The translations under genes and the position numbers were made by a program. The notes beneath the pieces were generated by a model. It worked only from the letters and a program-made list of their open reading frames with translations. It was not told where the DNA came from and searched no databases. Below, piece by piece: positions 56,061-64,000 of a DNA stretch of 64,000 bases. Position 1 is the first letter of the stretch, and each line of letters begins with the position of its first letter. The stretch is from CAYVQF01 sp964454015 (lineage in GTDB: Bacteria > Myxococcota_A > Bradymonadia > UBA4248), in contig CAYVQF010000008.1 in assembly GCA_964454015.1 (NCBI GenBank), forward strand, positions 62,001 to 126,000, read 5' to 3'.

Positions 56061-56612
56061 ATGGAGCGAGAAGCCTTTCAATATCAAGCGCAGTACTGCG
56101 AGGAAAACATCTGGCATCTTTGCCAATCACCGCACGTAGCAGGGGAGCTGGCGCATGTGGCCTTCGTGTCGAATCGAGAGGCGTGTGTCGCCCTCCGCCG
56201 GCAGCGTTTATCGCAGCGCGAAGACGGGGTGGTCGTCTGGGACTATCACGTCATTTTAATCGCTGGGTCTGGGGGGACTGAGTGGATGATTTGGGATCTG
56301 GATACGACACTGCCTCTGCCCTGCGAGGCGCATCATTATTTGCGTGAGAGCTTTGATTGCCTTGAGGGCTTAGGTGCCCCGCCGGCATTTCGCCTGATCA
56401 GCGCCGAGGCCTATGTCGCGGGGTTCTGGTCTGATCGACGGCATATGGCGACGCAAAGAGGCCCCATTGCGGCGCCACCATCTTGGCCACCGATCATGGC
56501 GGGGTCATTGACGCTTGAACGTCTCTTAGACTTTGATGCCGACGCGGACTCGGTGCTGGATATGGAGTCGTTGCGGCAACGCCTGGGGGGGCGCCCACGT
56601 CAGGTGGGCTGA
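56061..56612 (+). CDS. Protein N-terminal glutamine amidohydrolase homologue (Ntaq1-like)
   Basis: 183 residues closely matching the eukaryotic Ntaq1 fold and motifs: YCEENIW with the catalytic Cys13, VVWDYHVILI with His63, WDLDTTLPLPC with Asp79, and SDRRHM near 124-129. The His-Asp distance (16) equals that in human Ntaq1 and the Cys-His distance is within three residues. The enzyme deamidates N-terminal Gln to Glu, which in eukaryotes feeds the arginine branch of the N-degron pathway. ATG 56061 has AAGGA 8 nt upstream. Converges with pyrF with a 13-nt overlap. Its bacterial target is unknown. Confidence 0.9.
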   Translation: MEREAFQYQAQYCEENIWHLCQSPHVAGELAHVAFVSNREACVALRRQRLSQREDGVVVWDYHVILIAGSGGTEWMIWDLDTTLPLPCEAHHYLRESFDCLEGLGAPPAFRLISAEAYVAGFWSDRRHMATQRGPIAAPPSWPPIMAGSLTLERLLDFDADADSVLDMESLRQRLGGRPRQVG

Positions 56613-57262
56613 CCTACGATGTCGAGCACGGCTTGCCGAGGGTCAGGGGCCAGATAGATGGCGCGTCCGATGATGGCGTAGGTTCCTCCTGCCTCTAGGA
56701 CCTCACGGTAATGACCGCCTTGTGCGCCGACTCCACAGCAGACGAGCACGGGTTCAGCGCCAACGATGTGTCGGATACGCTGAATCCTCTGGGGCCGATT
56801 TCCGGGTGCCTGCATGCCATAGACCCCGAGAGATGCGGCGAGGGCGGCCATGTCATCGGCGAGTGGTGCGGTGAAGAGACGGCCACCTGGGTTGGTCAAC
56901 TCGAGCTGTACGATGATGCCGATCTCACCGCGGCTTGCATCCAAGCACGCTTCGAGCGCGTCTGGGCCGACGAAGCCATGGACCATTGCGGCCGCGCCGC
57001 CGTTCTGGCGGACGATATCAATGATGGCGCGATCCGTGTGGGGAACGTCTGCGATTTTGATGTCAGCGAAAACGGGTTTGGCAAAGGAATCGCGGAGTCT
57101 TGCCATGACCTGGGGCCCCTCGCGATAGAGGAGGGGGCAGTTGACCTTGATGACGTCCACGTGCGAAGCGATTTTCTCCAGGACGGCGGCATTCTCATCG
57201 TAAGTGTCGAGGTCGGCTGCGAAAATGATGTGCGATCGAGGCTGACCAAAAAAAGCTGGCAT
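56600..57262 (-). CDS. pyrF: Orotidine 5'-phosphate decarboxylase
   Basis: 220 residues. Final step of de novo UMP synthesis. The catalytic DxKxxD is FADIKIADVPHTD (Asp67, Lys69, Asp72), preceded by IKVNCPLL and followed by the phosphate-binding GVGAQGG and IIGRAIY segments, nearer to the archaeal-type short family than to E. coli PyrF. AAAGGA lies inside the end of the upstream aminotransferase gene, so translation is likely coupled. Confidence 0.92.
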   Translation of the reverse strand: MPAFFGQPRSHIIFAADLDTYDENAAVLEKIASHVDVIKVNCPLLYREGPQVMARLRDSFAKPVFADIKIADVPHTDRAIIDIVRQNGGAAAMVHGFVGPDALEACLDASRGEIGIIVQLELTNPGGRLFTAPLADDMAALAASLGVYGMQAPGNRPQRIQRIRHIVGAEPVLVCCGVGAQGGHYREVLEAGGTYAIIGRAIYLAPDPRQAVLDIVGQPT

Positions 57263-57265
57263 GGG

Positions 57266-58759
57266 CTATTTTCCTTTGTGACCGTTGATCCAGGCGCAGA
57301 GCTCATCGAGGGCCTGACGCGCATCGTGTTCTGTCTGGGCCCGACTCAGGGTAAAGGCCCCGGCTGTGTCCAGGTAGAGGTGGAGGGGGGGACGACGGGC
57401 AAAGAGGTTATGAGGGCCAATGGGCTGAAGCTGCCACCCAAGGGCCTCGAGGGCGGCCCTGCGCATGCTCGCCGTGCTTCCCGCAAGGCTCCCTTCCACC
57501 TGCGTTGCTCCAGCAGCCTCGGCGCAGGGCCGCACGGCGTTGAAGATGAGACGACACTCGGCGCTGGTGGCGCCTGGTTCTGGGGCGATGGTTGGCCCGT
57601 GGTCATGAACTGGGCCGCCAATCATGACCGTGCTTTGGCTCCAGGACGTGGTAAAGGATGCGAGGACACGGGCGACCTGGTCGAGCTCTTCCGTTGTACT
57701 AAAGCGGCTGGGGCTCAAACGCAGCGTACCCTGAGGCAGTCCGAGCTGCAGGTGTTGATGTGGCGCGCAGTGGAGGCCCGCGCGCGCGACGATGTGATGG
57801 GCTCGCAGGTAAGGGAGGAGGTCGAGCTCAGGGTGCGCGTCCAAGCATTGGAGGGCCAGCGCGGCGCCTCTGTTTGCGCTCGGGGGGGGGCCCAGGCGGC
57901 GGAAGGAAGCGCAAGGGCTGAGGGCTTCCCAGAGGTAGGCGATGATGCACTGTAGCTCGGCAGCGTATTGCTCGCGATGGGCAAGGTCGTCTTCGAGGGC
58001 AGCGACTAGGCCGGCGATGGCCGGCAAATTGGGGGTGCCTACTTCGGCGAAGTGACGTCCGTGAGTGGGGGTGACGAGGTCTGCCGAGTGAGTTCCCGTG
58101 CCACCAAAGACGATGGGTTCAAGTGGACGCCGTGCGATCAGCACGGCCGCACCCGGTGGGGCGTGCAAAAACTTGTGGCCTGAGAAAACGATGAAGTCTG
58201 CCTCTAGGGCTTCCTTCAAGTCGAGGACGCCTGCGCTCTGACAGGCGTCGATACAGATGGCAGAGGCTGGGCTGTGGGCGCGCACTGTAGCGATGAGGGT
58301 CGCAACGGGGTAAGCGGCTCCGCTCACATTCGACACGTGGGTGAAACAGAACATCTGTGGCTTGCTGTGGCAAGCATTCATGAGGATTGGGAGATCGAGG
58401 TCGAGGTCGTCGGCGCTATGTAGAGGGAGGTAGTGCGTCGCCACTGCAGGGAGCGCATGGAGGGTTCGCGTGATGGCGTTATGCGCTCGGTTGTCGACAA
58501 AGCAAGTATCGCCCGCGCGCAAGGCGCCCCGCAGTACCGCGTTGAGGGCGAAGGTGGCATCGTGGGTGAAGAAGATCAGCTCCTGGGCAATGCCTAGGGC
58601 TGAGGCCGTGCGTTGTCGATAGGCCGTGATCTCCGCTTGGTCGTTGCTGCTATGGCGGACATCGCGGGGGGGCAGGTCGAGGGCACTGAGCATGGCCCTG
58701 AGCGCCTCTGGTGAGCGTGGAAATGCAGTGGTCGCGTTGTTGAGGTAGATGATTGACAC
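57266..58759 (-). CDS. Class V aminotransferase / cysteine desulfurase family protein with extra C-terminal domain
   Basis: 497 residues. A PLP-dependent fold-type I domain (about 1-375) has HNAI (His94), IDACQSAG (Asp171), SGHKFLHAPPG (Lys196, Schiff base) and the RAGLHCAPHQH loop with Cys331, the pattern of the EF2568-type cysteine desulfurase family. About 110 further residues (ECRLIFNAVRP ... ELCAWINGHKG) form an extra domain that I do not recognise. It may mobilise sulfur or selenium from cysteine or selenocysteine. GTG 58759 starts the gene. Upstream of pyrF in one operon. Confidence 0.88.
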   Translation of the reverse strand: MSIIYLNNATTAFPRSPEALRAMLSALDLPPRDVRHSSNDQAEITAYRQRTASALGIAQELIFFTHDATFALNAVLRGALRAGDTCFVDNRAHNAITRTLHALPAVATHYLPLHSADDLDLDLPILMNACHSKPQMFCFTHVSNVSGAAYPVATLIATVRAHSPASAICIDACQSAGVLDLKEALEADFIVFSGHKFLHAPPGAAVLIARRPLEPIVFGGTGTHSADLVTPTHGRHFAEVGTPNLPAIAGLVAALEDDLAHREQYAAELQCIIAYLWEALSPCASFRRLGPPPSANRGAALALQCLDAHPELDLLPYLRAHHIVARAGLHCAPHQHLQLGLPQGTLRLSPSRFSTTEELDQVARVLASFTTSWSQSTVMIGGPVHDHGPTIAPEPGATSAECRLIFNAVRPCAEAAGATQVEGSLAGSTASMRRAALEALGWQLQPIGPHNLFARRPPLHLYLDTAGAFTLSRAQTEHDARQALDELCAWINGHKGK

Positions 58760-58853
58760 GGCTTTTGTTAGTCTACTGCGCGCTTTGGCCGATACGCGGC
58801 CATACGTCGCAAAGCGGCAAAAGAGCTTGCTTAGGGCGTCGCATTCATACAGG

Positions 58854-61457
58854 ATGTCCGGGCTTGATGGCCGACCTTGGTTGATTACGCATCAAAGACC
58901 TCGTTGGCAAGTGAGCAAACTAACAGATGTCGAAGTGTGTGGAGAGGGGAACGTGAAAGACTATGCGATGATGACAGATGCCCAGTTTCGATGTGAGGCG
59001 GCGCGGTGTGAGTTCTGCGAAGAGAAGCCTTGCCAAGTGGGCTGCCCAGCCAACTGTTCGCCTGCCGACTTCATAATGGCAGCCAAAGGTGGAGCGCCTG
59101 AAGACTTTCAGCGCGCTGCAGCAGAGATTATGACCCTGAATCCGCTCGGTGGCATTTGTGGGGTCGTCTGCCCCGACACCTACTGCCAAGCCAAGTGCAC
59201 GCACAGAACCTTTGGCGATGGACCGCTGGAGATCCCTCGCCTCCAGGCCTATGTCGTGGCCAAGGCCAAAGCCCTGGGCGTGATGCCCAAGCTGAGTGCG
59301 GCGGAGAAACGTCCAGAGCGCGTGGCCGTAATCGGTGGTGGCCCGGCGGGCTTGGCGACGGCGGCGTTCCTAGTGCAGCGCGGTTACAACGTGACGCTCT
59401 TCGAGCGTGGCGCTCGTTTAGGTGGTGCGGCCGCTCTGATCCCACCTGCCCGTTTGCCTGCTGAGGTGCTGGACTCAGATATCGCATGGTTAATGAGCCA
59501 CGCTGAAATCGATCTTCGTTTGGAGACGCGCGTCGAAGACCCGCGCTCCTTGTTGAGTGAGGGCTTTGCCGCAGTGGCGGTGACTGCAGGCCTGCATGCG
59601 CCCATGGCGCTCGGTATCAGCGGTGAAGAACGCGCGGTCTATGGCAATGCCTATCTGAGCGATCCCGCGGCCTTTGCGTTCAAGGGGCGCGTCGCCATCA
59701 TCGGCGGCGGGGCCATTGCCGTGGATTGTGCCGTCAGCGCCCTACAGCATGGTGCGGAAGCGGTGGAGATCATCGCGCTCGAGAAATGGAGCGAGCTACC
59801 CTTGACGCCTAACGAGAGGGGGCACCTCGAAGCAAGTGGCGTCGAGATCACTGGCCGCACCAAGGTTGTCGCCATCGATGTCGAGGGCGAGGCTATCGCT
59901 GGCTTGCGCACCATGCGGGTTGGGCTGGCCAAAGATCAGAAGTTCCATCCGCGTTTCGTGACGGAGATCGCGGGTACGGAGCAGGTCCGCGCGGACATTC
60001 AGCACGTGATCATCGCGATTGGAAACCGTGCCGAACTACCCCTGACCGAGGAGAAAGGGCTCTTCTATGCCGGTGATGGCTGGGCGGGCCCTTCTTCGGT
60101 GGTCGAAGCTTCTGCTTCCGGCAAGAACCTGGCCACGCAGATCGACACATTCTTGCGCGGTGGTGAGGTCGTTGCGTTGTCGAAGGCGCATCCGCTCAAG
60201 AGCACCGAGGTGCTACCGGGTTATGCCATGTTGCCGGTCTCTCTCGAGACAGACTTCTTCGGACGCAAGATCCCCTCGCCCTTCATCTTGTCTGCGGCAC
60301 CGCCCAGCGATGGCTATGAGCAGATGAAACGGGCCTTGGACGCCGGGTGGGCTGGCGGCATCATGAAAACGGCCTTTGATGGTGTGGAGATTCACATTCC
60401 GGCCGGCTACATGTTCACCATCGATGCTGCCACCTACGGGAACTGCGACAACGTCTCGGAGCATCCGCTGAGCCGGGTCTGCGACGAGATCCGTCGCCTC
60501 TGTGCGGAGTATCCAGATCGCCTCATCGGTGCCTCTACCGGGGGTCCTTTGAGCGGCAACGACGCGGCTGACAAGTTGGTTTGGCAGGACAACATGCGCA
60601 AGCTGGAAGAAGCTGGCGCGGGTGTGGTCGAGTTCAGCCTGTCTTGCCCCCAGGGCGGAGATGGAACAGAGGGGGACATCGTCTCCCAGAGCGCCAACAT
60701 GACCGCGAAGATCATTGGCTGGCTCATGGAAACCAGTCGCGCCGACGTCCCCAAGCTTTTCAAGTTGACGGCGGCCGTGACCTCTGTGGCGACCATCGTC
60801 ACGGCGGTTGCCGAGGTGTTGGCGAAGTATCCTGGCAAGAAAGCGGGCGTCACTTTGGCCAACACCTTCCCGAGCCTGGCCTTCCGACCCCGTCGGGATG
60901 GGGCTCAGGGCAAGTGGGATGAGGGCGTGGTGGTCGGCTTGAGTGGCTTTGGCGTGACCGCCATCAGCAACCTTACCTTGGCCTCTGTCGCTGGCTTGGG
61001 GGTCCCCGTCTCGGGCAACGGCGGCCCGATGAACTACCGCGCCGCAGCGGATTTCCTGGCCCTTGGCTGCAACAGCGTGCAGTTCTGCACTGTGGCCATG
61101 AAGGAGGGCGTGCACATCATCAGCCATCTGGAGAGCGGTCTGAGCCACATGATGGCGCGTTTGGGGATGAAGTCGATGGCAGACCTCATCGGTTGTGCCC
61201 TCCCGGCACCGATTACCGACTTCATGGATCTTAGCGCTGACAAGCAAATCCCCGAGGTCAACCTGGACGCCTGCGTCTCCTGCGGCAACTGCACCCGTTG
61301 TTCCTACTTTGGTGTGACCCTGGAGGGAGAGGACCGCAAACCTCAGTTCCACCCAGAGAAATGCGTTGGTTGCTCCCTGTGCACCAAGAAATGCTTTGCC
61401 GGGGCTCTTTCCATGCGCGATCGCACCCCCGAAGAGGCGGCCGCCTACCAGGGCTAA
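58854..61457 (+). CDS. Fused NAD(P)H-dependent dihydropyrimidine dehydrogenase (PreT-PreA type)
   Basis: 867 residues, a single chain combining the two E. coli subunits PreT and PreA as in eukaryotic DPD. N-terminal Cys-rich segment (CEFCEEKPC, CGVVCP), GltD-like FAD/NAD(P)H domain (VAVIGGGPAGLATAAFL and the second dinucleotide fold IIGGGAIAVDCAVS), FMN/TIM barrel with active-site Cys598 in SLSCPQGG, and a C-terminal 2x[4Fe-4S] ferredoxin (Cys807 in CVSCGNCTRC, then CVGCSLCTKKC). It reduces uracil and thymine, the first step of pyrimidine breakdown. An in-frame ATG 58749 exists but overlaps the divergent gene; ATG 58854 is preferred. Confidence 0.9.
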   Translation: MSGLDGRPWLITHQRPRWQVSKLTDVEVCGEGNVKDYAMMTDAQFRCEAARCEFCEEKPCQVGCPANCSPADFIMAAKGGAPEDFQRAAAEIMTLNPLGGICGVVCPDTYCQAKCTHRTFGDGPLEIPRLQAYVVAKAKALGVMPKLSAAEKRPERVAVIGGGPAGLATAAFLVQRGYNVTLFERGARLGGAAALIPPARLPAEVLDSDIAWLMSHAEIDLRLETRVEDPRSLLSEGFAAVAVTAGLHAPMALGISGEERAVYGNAYLSDPAAFAFKGRVAIIGGGAIAVDCAVSALQHGAEAVEIIALEKWSELPLTPNERGHLEASGVEITGRTKVVAIDVEGEAIAGLRTMRVGLAKDQKFHPRFVTEIAGTEQVRADIQHVIIAIGNRAELPLTEEKGLFYAGDGWAGPSSVVEASASGKNLATQIDTFLRGGEVVALSKAHPLKSTEVLPGYAMLPVSLETDFFGRKIPSPFILSAAPPSDGYEQMKRALDAGWAGGIMKTAFDGVEIHIPAGYMFTIDAATYGNCDNVSEHPLSRVCDEIRRLCAEYPDRLIGASTGGPLSGNDAADKLVWQDNMRKLEEAGAGVVEFSLSCPQGGDGTEGDIVSQSANMTAKIIGWLMETSRADVPKLFKLTAAVTSVATIVTAVAEVLAKYPGKKAGVTLANTFPSLAFRPRRDGAQGKWDEGVVVGLSGFGVTAISNLTLASVAGLGVPVSGNGGPMNYRAAADFLALGCNSVQFCTVAMKEGVHIISHLESGLSHMMARLGMKSMADLIGCALPAPITDFMDLSADKQIPEVNLDACVSCGNCTRCSYFGVTLEGEDRKPQFHPEKCVGCSLCTKKCFAGALSMRDRTPEEAAAYQG

Positions 61458-61482
61458 GCCCTGATGAGTGCCTCCACTCCTC

Positions 61483-61519
61483 AGCGCCGAGCTACAAATA
61501 GTAGCTCGGCGCTGTTTTT
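61483..61519 (+). terminator. Strong intrinsic terminator
   Basis: A 13-bp perfect stem (61483-61495 with 61501-61513), loop AAATA, then GTTTTT at 61514-61519, 25 nt after the dihydropyrimidine dehydrogenase stop. Confidence 0.95.
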
Positions 61520-61857
61520 CTATGGCGACGGGCTTGCCTTGGGCTAGAGACCTGCTGCGAAGTGTCATCTTCCAAGGCGGTCCGGGCGTCGAGAGCGACG
61601 TCCCCGACCCCAAGCCCTTAGCCCGTGGTCTGAGGGGATGGCCTCACTTGCCCACGCCGCTTCGGTGGCCATGAGTGGGAACGGGGGGCAAGCCTTGGGT
61701 GCGAGGTGCGACCTGGTGGGAAGGACGTTGAAAAAATGCGCTCTCGGTAAATTTCTACCTTGGAAGTGCCGATAAAGAGATCACACCGCTGTGTAGTGCG
61801 AGGCGCTGGCAGACCTCATGGCGACGCCGAAGCAATGCTCAGAGAAGGAGTGGGCTC
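61520..61857 (+). other. Intergenic region
   Basis: 338 nt after the terminator with no reading frame that looks coding; presumably holds the promoter of the next gene, but no clear -35/-10 pair with normal spacing was found. Confidence 0.6.
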
Positions 61858-62457
61858 ATGAAAGACCGACATTTTGAGTTGCTCAAACGCCAAGCACAAC
61901 GAGCAGGTGTGCGTGTCGTCTTCCACGACGACCCCCGTTGTCCCTTCCTCGCGGTCGTTGCCCGCCGTGAGGTTTGCCTCTACGAGGGGTTGAGTATGCC
62001 AGAACGCTTTCGCTTGCTATGTGAGGCCATGCAAGCCTTCGGCTTGGAGCAGTGGCTGGCGACACCCGAGCCTATCCCAATTCCTCCCTCGGGGGAGATC
62101 TGGCCCCAGGATCTCTGTGACGCCACACGGACCGTGCCGAACCGCCCCCTTGCCAAGCCATTGGTGCGTGGACGGGACGAAAAGTCCACGCCCACGGTTA
62201 GCGCGGAAGAGCCCTTTCTTGGTAGGAAGTTTCCGGCGACGGTGGCTAGCGGCGCTTGCGAGATCTGTGGCGAGAGCGCTTACGCCGTGGTTCTTGGGCT
62301 GACCTATTGTCGGCACCATCTGCGCCTCTCGGTCCAAGGGCAGTTGCGTCCCGAAGAAGTGCGCCGCTTGCGAACCCGGCATGGGACCCACCCAGAGATT
62401 TCCTTCGAGCAATACGACGACAACGGATGTGGCCGCGGCGCGCTGGCTACCGGTTGA
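61858..62457 (+). CDS. Hypothetical protein with CxxC/CxxH zinc knuckle
   Basis: 199 residues. The N-terminal ~65 residues (LLKRQAQRAGVRVVFHDDPRCPFLAVVAR) form an alpha/beta unit; a proline-rich linker follows; the C-terminal part has CEICGESAYAVVLGLTYCRHH, a possible zinc knuckle. No family recognised. The ATG has AGGAG 8 nt upstream. It converges on nadC with no gap. Confidence 0.75.
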   Translation: MKDRHFELLKRQAQRAGVRVVFHDDPRCPFLAVVARREVCLYEGLSMPERFRLLCEAMQAFGLEQWLATPEPIPIPPSGEIWPQDLCDATRTVPNRPLAKPLVRGRDEKSTPTVSAEEPFLGRKFPATVASGACEICGESAYAVVLGLTYCRHHLRLSVQGQLRPEEVRRLRTRHGTHPEISFEQYDDNGCGRGALATG

Positions 62458-63318
62458 TCAACACCCGTCGAAGCGCAGGGAGATGTCCGCGCCTTTGACG
62501 GAGTGAGTCAGCGCACCACAGGAGACGACATCCACGGCCAGATCGCGTAAAGCAGGTGCCGTGGCGAGGTTGACATTGCCAGAGACCTCGACGCAGGCAC
62601 GGTGGTCGATCAAAGTGAGCGCCTGGCGCATGGTCTCGACGTCCATGTTGTCGAGCATGATGATGTCGGCGCCTGCTTGGAGCGCTTGCTCTACTTCGGC
62701 CAAGTTTTGCACTTCCACTTCGACACGCAACGTGTGGGGTGACGCGAGGCGCACTTTGGCAACGGCTGCTGCGATGCTGCCCGCGGCGTGGATGTGGTTG
62801 TCCTTAATCATCACGCCGGCGCCCAGGTTGAAACGGTGGTTGAATCCGCCCCCCATCCGCACGGCATAGCGCTGCATCTCCCGCATCCCAGGGAGGGTTT
62901 TGCGCGTGTCCACCAAGCGAATCCCGGGTCCAAGAAGGGTGGCCAGGCGATGGGTGGCCGTCGCCACCCCCGAGAGGTGCTGCAGGAAGTTCAGCGCCAC
63001 TCTCTCTCCGCGCAGGAGGACGCTGGTCGGGCCGTGCATGGACGCCAAGGTGGTGCCTGTCTTGACCGCGCTCCCTTCGGCGCAGTGGAATTCCAGGTGT
63101 GGCGCGCTAAGCCCGACGAGCTCTGCGACGCGGCGCATGACCCGATCGAAGACGGGAGCACCAGCCAGGACCAGGTCTTCCTTGGCGAGGAGTCGGGCCC
63201 GGCTGTGGTCTTTGCTGGAAAAGATGGCCGCTGTGCTGACATCACCCGCGCCGAGGTCTTCCTGCAAAGCCAGGTCGATGAGCTGCAGACTGAGGGGTGA
63301 GAGGACGAGTTCGGTCAT
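62458..63318 (-). CDS. nadC: Nicotinate-nucleotide pyrophosphorylase (quinolinate phosphoribosyltransferase)
   Basis: 286 residues. Converts quinolinate and PRPP to nicotinate mononucleotide. Motifs: LALQEDLGAGDVST at the N-terminus, RVALNFLQHLSGVATAT, DTRKTLPGMR and IMLDNMD, with the catalytic residues in KDNHI. ATG 63318 overlaps the preceding TGA (ATGA), so it is translationally coupled to the bamD-like gene; the 12-codon longer start is rejected. Confidence 0.96.
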   Translation of the reverse strand: MTELVLSPLSLQLIDLALQEDLGAGDVSTAAIFSSKDHSRARLLAKEDLVLAGAPVFDRVMRRVAELVGLSAPHLEFHCAEGSAVKTGTTLASMHGPTSVLLRGERVALNFLQHLSGVATATHRLATLLGPGIRLVDTRKTLPGMREMQRYAVRMGGGFNHRFNLGAGVMIKDNHIHAAGSIAAAVAKVRLASPHTLRVEVEVQNLAEVEQALQAGADIIMLDNMDVETMRQALTLIDHRACVEVSGNVNLATAPALRDLAVDVVSCGALTHSVKGADISLRFDGC

Positions 63319-64000
63319 GGGTTTGGCGTTTCCACAGCGTTCTCCCGGAGCCATTGTGCGGCTTTGGAGTGGTAAGAGGAGTCTGGGTGGGCCGCGACAA
63401 TGTGTTGCAACTGCTCGGCGGCGCTCACGGCGTCGTTCTCTTGGAGGTAGGCATGGGCCAGCAAGAAGCGCGCTTGCGGGATGACCTCTGCCTCGGGAAA
63501 ATCTTTGAGCAGCGTGGTCAGACGCAGGATGGCGCCATGGTAGGCCTTGCGTCGGAAGTTGAACTCGGCGACATAGAGGTGGTGCATGGCGAGGCGGGTA
63601 CGAATCTCGAGCGTCTTCTCACGCGCGTCGTCGGCCAAAGGGTGATCCGGGTGACGGCTGAAGAAGCGCCGGAAAGCGGTCTCGGCTTGCTGGGCACTGA
63701 TCAGCTCCCGCTGCCAGGGGCGGGGCAGCAAGAAAATGTCGCTCGGCATCTGCTCATAGTAGCAGAGGCCGATCTGGTACATGGCATAGGCCGCCTCCTC
63801 ATGGCTGGGGTGACCATTGATAAACTCTTGATAGGCCACGGCAGCGACGGCGTGGCGCCCCTGTTGAAAGAGAATGTCTGCCAGGCGCAGCTCAGCCAAG
63901 GTGCTCCAGCGGCTCGAGTAAGGGTACTTCAGGCGCATCTCGCTGAAGACTTTGGTCGACTCGATGAACTGACCGCGCTCCATTCGCGACAGACCCTCGC
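63315..64000 (-). CDS. bamD: BamD-like outer-membrane assembly TPR protein, partial
   Basis: The gene continues past the right edge; at least 227 residues are visible. TPR-like helices follow the BamD pattern (FSEMRLKYPYSSRWSTLAELRLADILF, AYQEFINGHPSHEEAAYAMYQIGLCYY, FRRFFSRHPDHPLADDA), including the conserved RHPDHP. BamD is the essential lipoprotein of the BAM complex that inserts beta-barrel proteins. The lipoprotein signal must lie beyond the edge. It shares an ATGA overlap with nadC. Confidence 0.88.
   Translation of the reverse strand, partial: EGLSRMERGQFIESTKVFSEMRLKYPYSSRWSTLAELRLADILFQQGRHAVAAVAYQEFINGHPSHEEAAYAMYQIGLCYYEQMPSDIFLLPRPWQRELISAQQAETAFRRFFSRHPDHPLADDAREKTLEIRTRLAMHHLYVAEFNFRRKAYHGAILRLTTLLKDFPEAEVIPQARFLLAHAYLQENDAVSAAEQLQHIVAAHPDSSYHSKAAQWLRENAVETPNP

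Noticed and set aside
61738..61760. TTGAAA/TAAATT pair upstream of the gene at 61858
   Set aside because: Spacer of only 14 nt.

Overview
This is a GC-rich window from a draft genome; a 100-N assembly gap sits at 34084-34183. The gene set points to a Gram-negative, deltaproteobacterium-like lineage (Myxococcota or Bradymonadota type). Pointers are type IV pilus motor genes, large Ser/Thr kinase-ATPase-TPR proteins, a VTC-type polyphosphate polymerase, an RdgC split into two genes, UGA-encoded selenocysteine and a BamD-like protein. No 16S rRNA is present, so the placement is an inference from gene content only.

Layout. 1-1619 (minus): pilC (partial) and pilT. 1788-11339 (minus): a tightly packed run of TPR/zinc-ribbon protein, two S41 PDZ proteases, rhomboid protease, TPR-dynamin GTPase, lipoprotein and a small membrane protein, most of them coupled by start/stop overlaps. 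11512-14055 (minus): a threonyl-tRNA synthetase without a TGS domain, a 43-residue basic protein and a 77-residue protein. 14419-15649: a conserved hypothetical protein, a selenocysteine-containing SelW/Rdx protein with a visible SECIS hairpin, and tRNA-Leu(CAA). 15942-17834: a membrane-anchored protein and a lipoprotein. 18116-21980 (plus): a four-gene operon of VTC polymerase, DUF4956 membrane protein, HlyD-type adaptor and TolC-like outer-membrane lipoprotein. 22008-23528 (minus): endonuclease III and a methyltransferase.

23825-28642 (plus) is a signalling block: response regulator, PP2C phosphatase, zinc-ribbon/ATPase/TPR protein. It is followed by csrA, convergent pncB and a TPR-pseudokinase. 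33175-36289 holds a membrane protein with EAPKx repeats (broken by the gap) and split rdgC. Then come uppP, a secreted protein with an anti-sigma-like protein, an orphan MshEN protein, pilB and a very large kinase-ATPase-TPR protein that overlaps pilB tail to tail. 46676-53221 holds a CBM9-like protein, TPR proteins, a glycosyltransferase and a polysaccharide deacetylase. 53229-64000 holds an AsmA-like/GT51 fusion, a bacterial homologue of N-terminal glutamine amidohydrolase, pyrF with a class V aminotransferase, a fused dihydropyrimidine dehydrogenase, nadC and a partial bamD.

The most noteworthy items are the selenoprotein that standard gene calling truncates at its UGA, the VTC/DUF4956/HlyD/TolC-like operon (a candidate trans-envelope polyphosphate or polyanion system), the rhomboid/dynamin/protease operon, and the Ntaq1-like deamidase in a bacterium.
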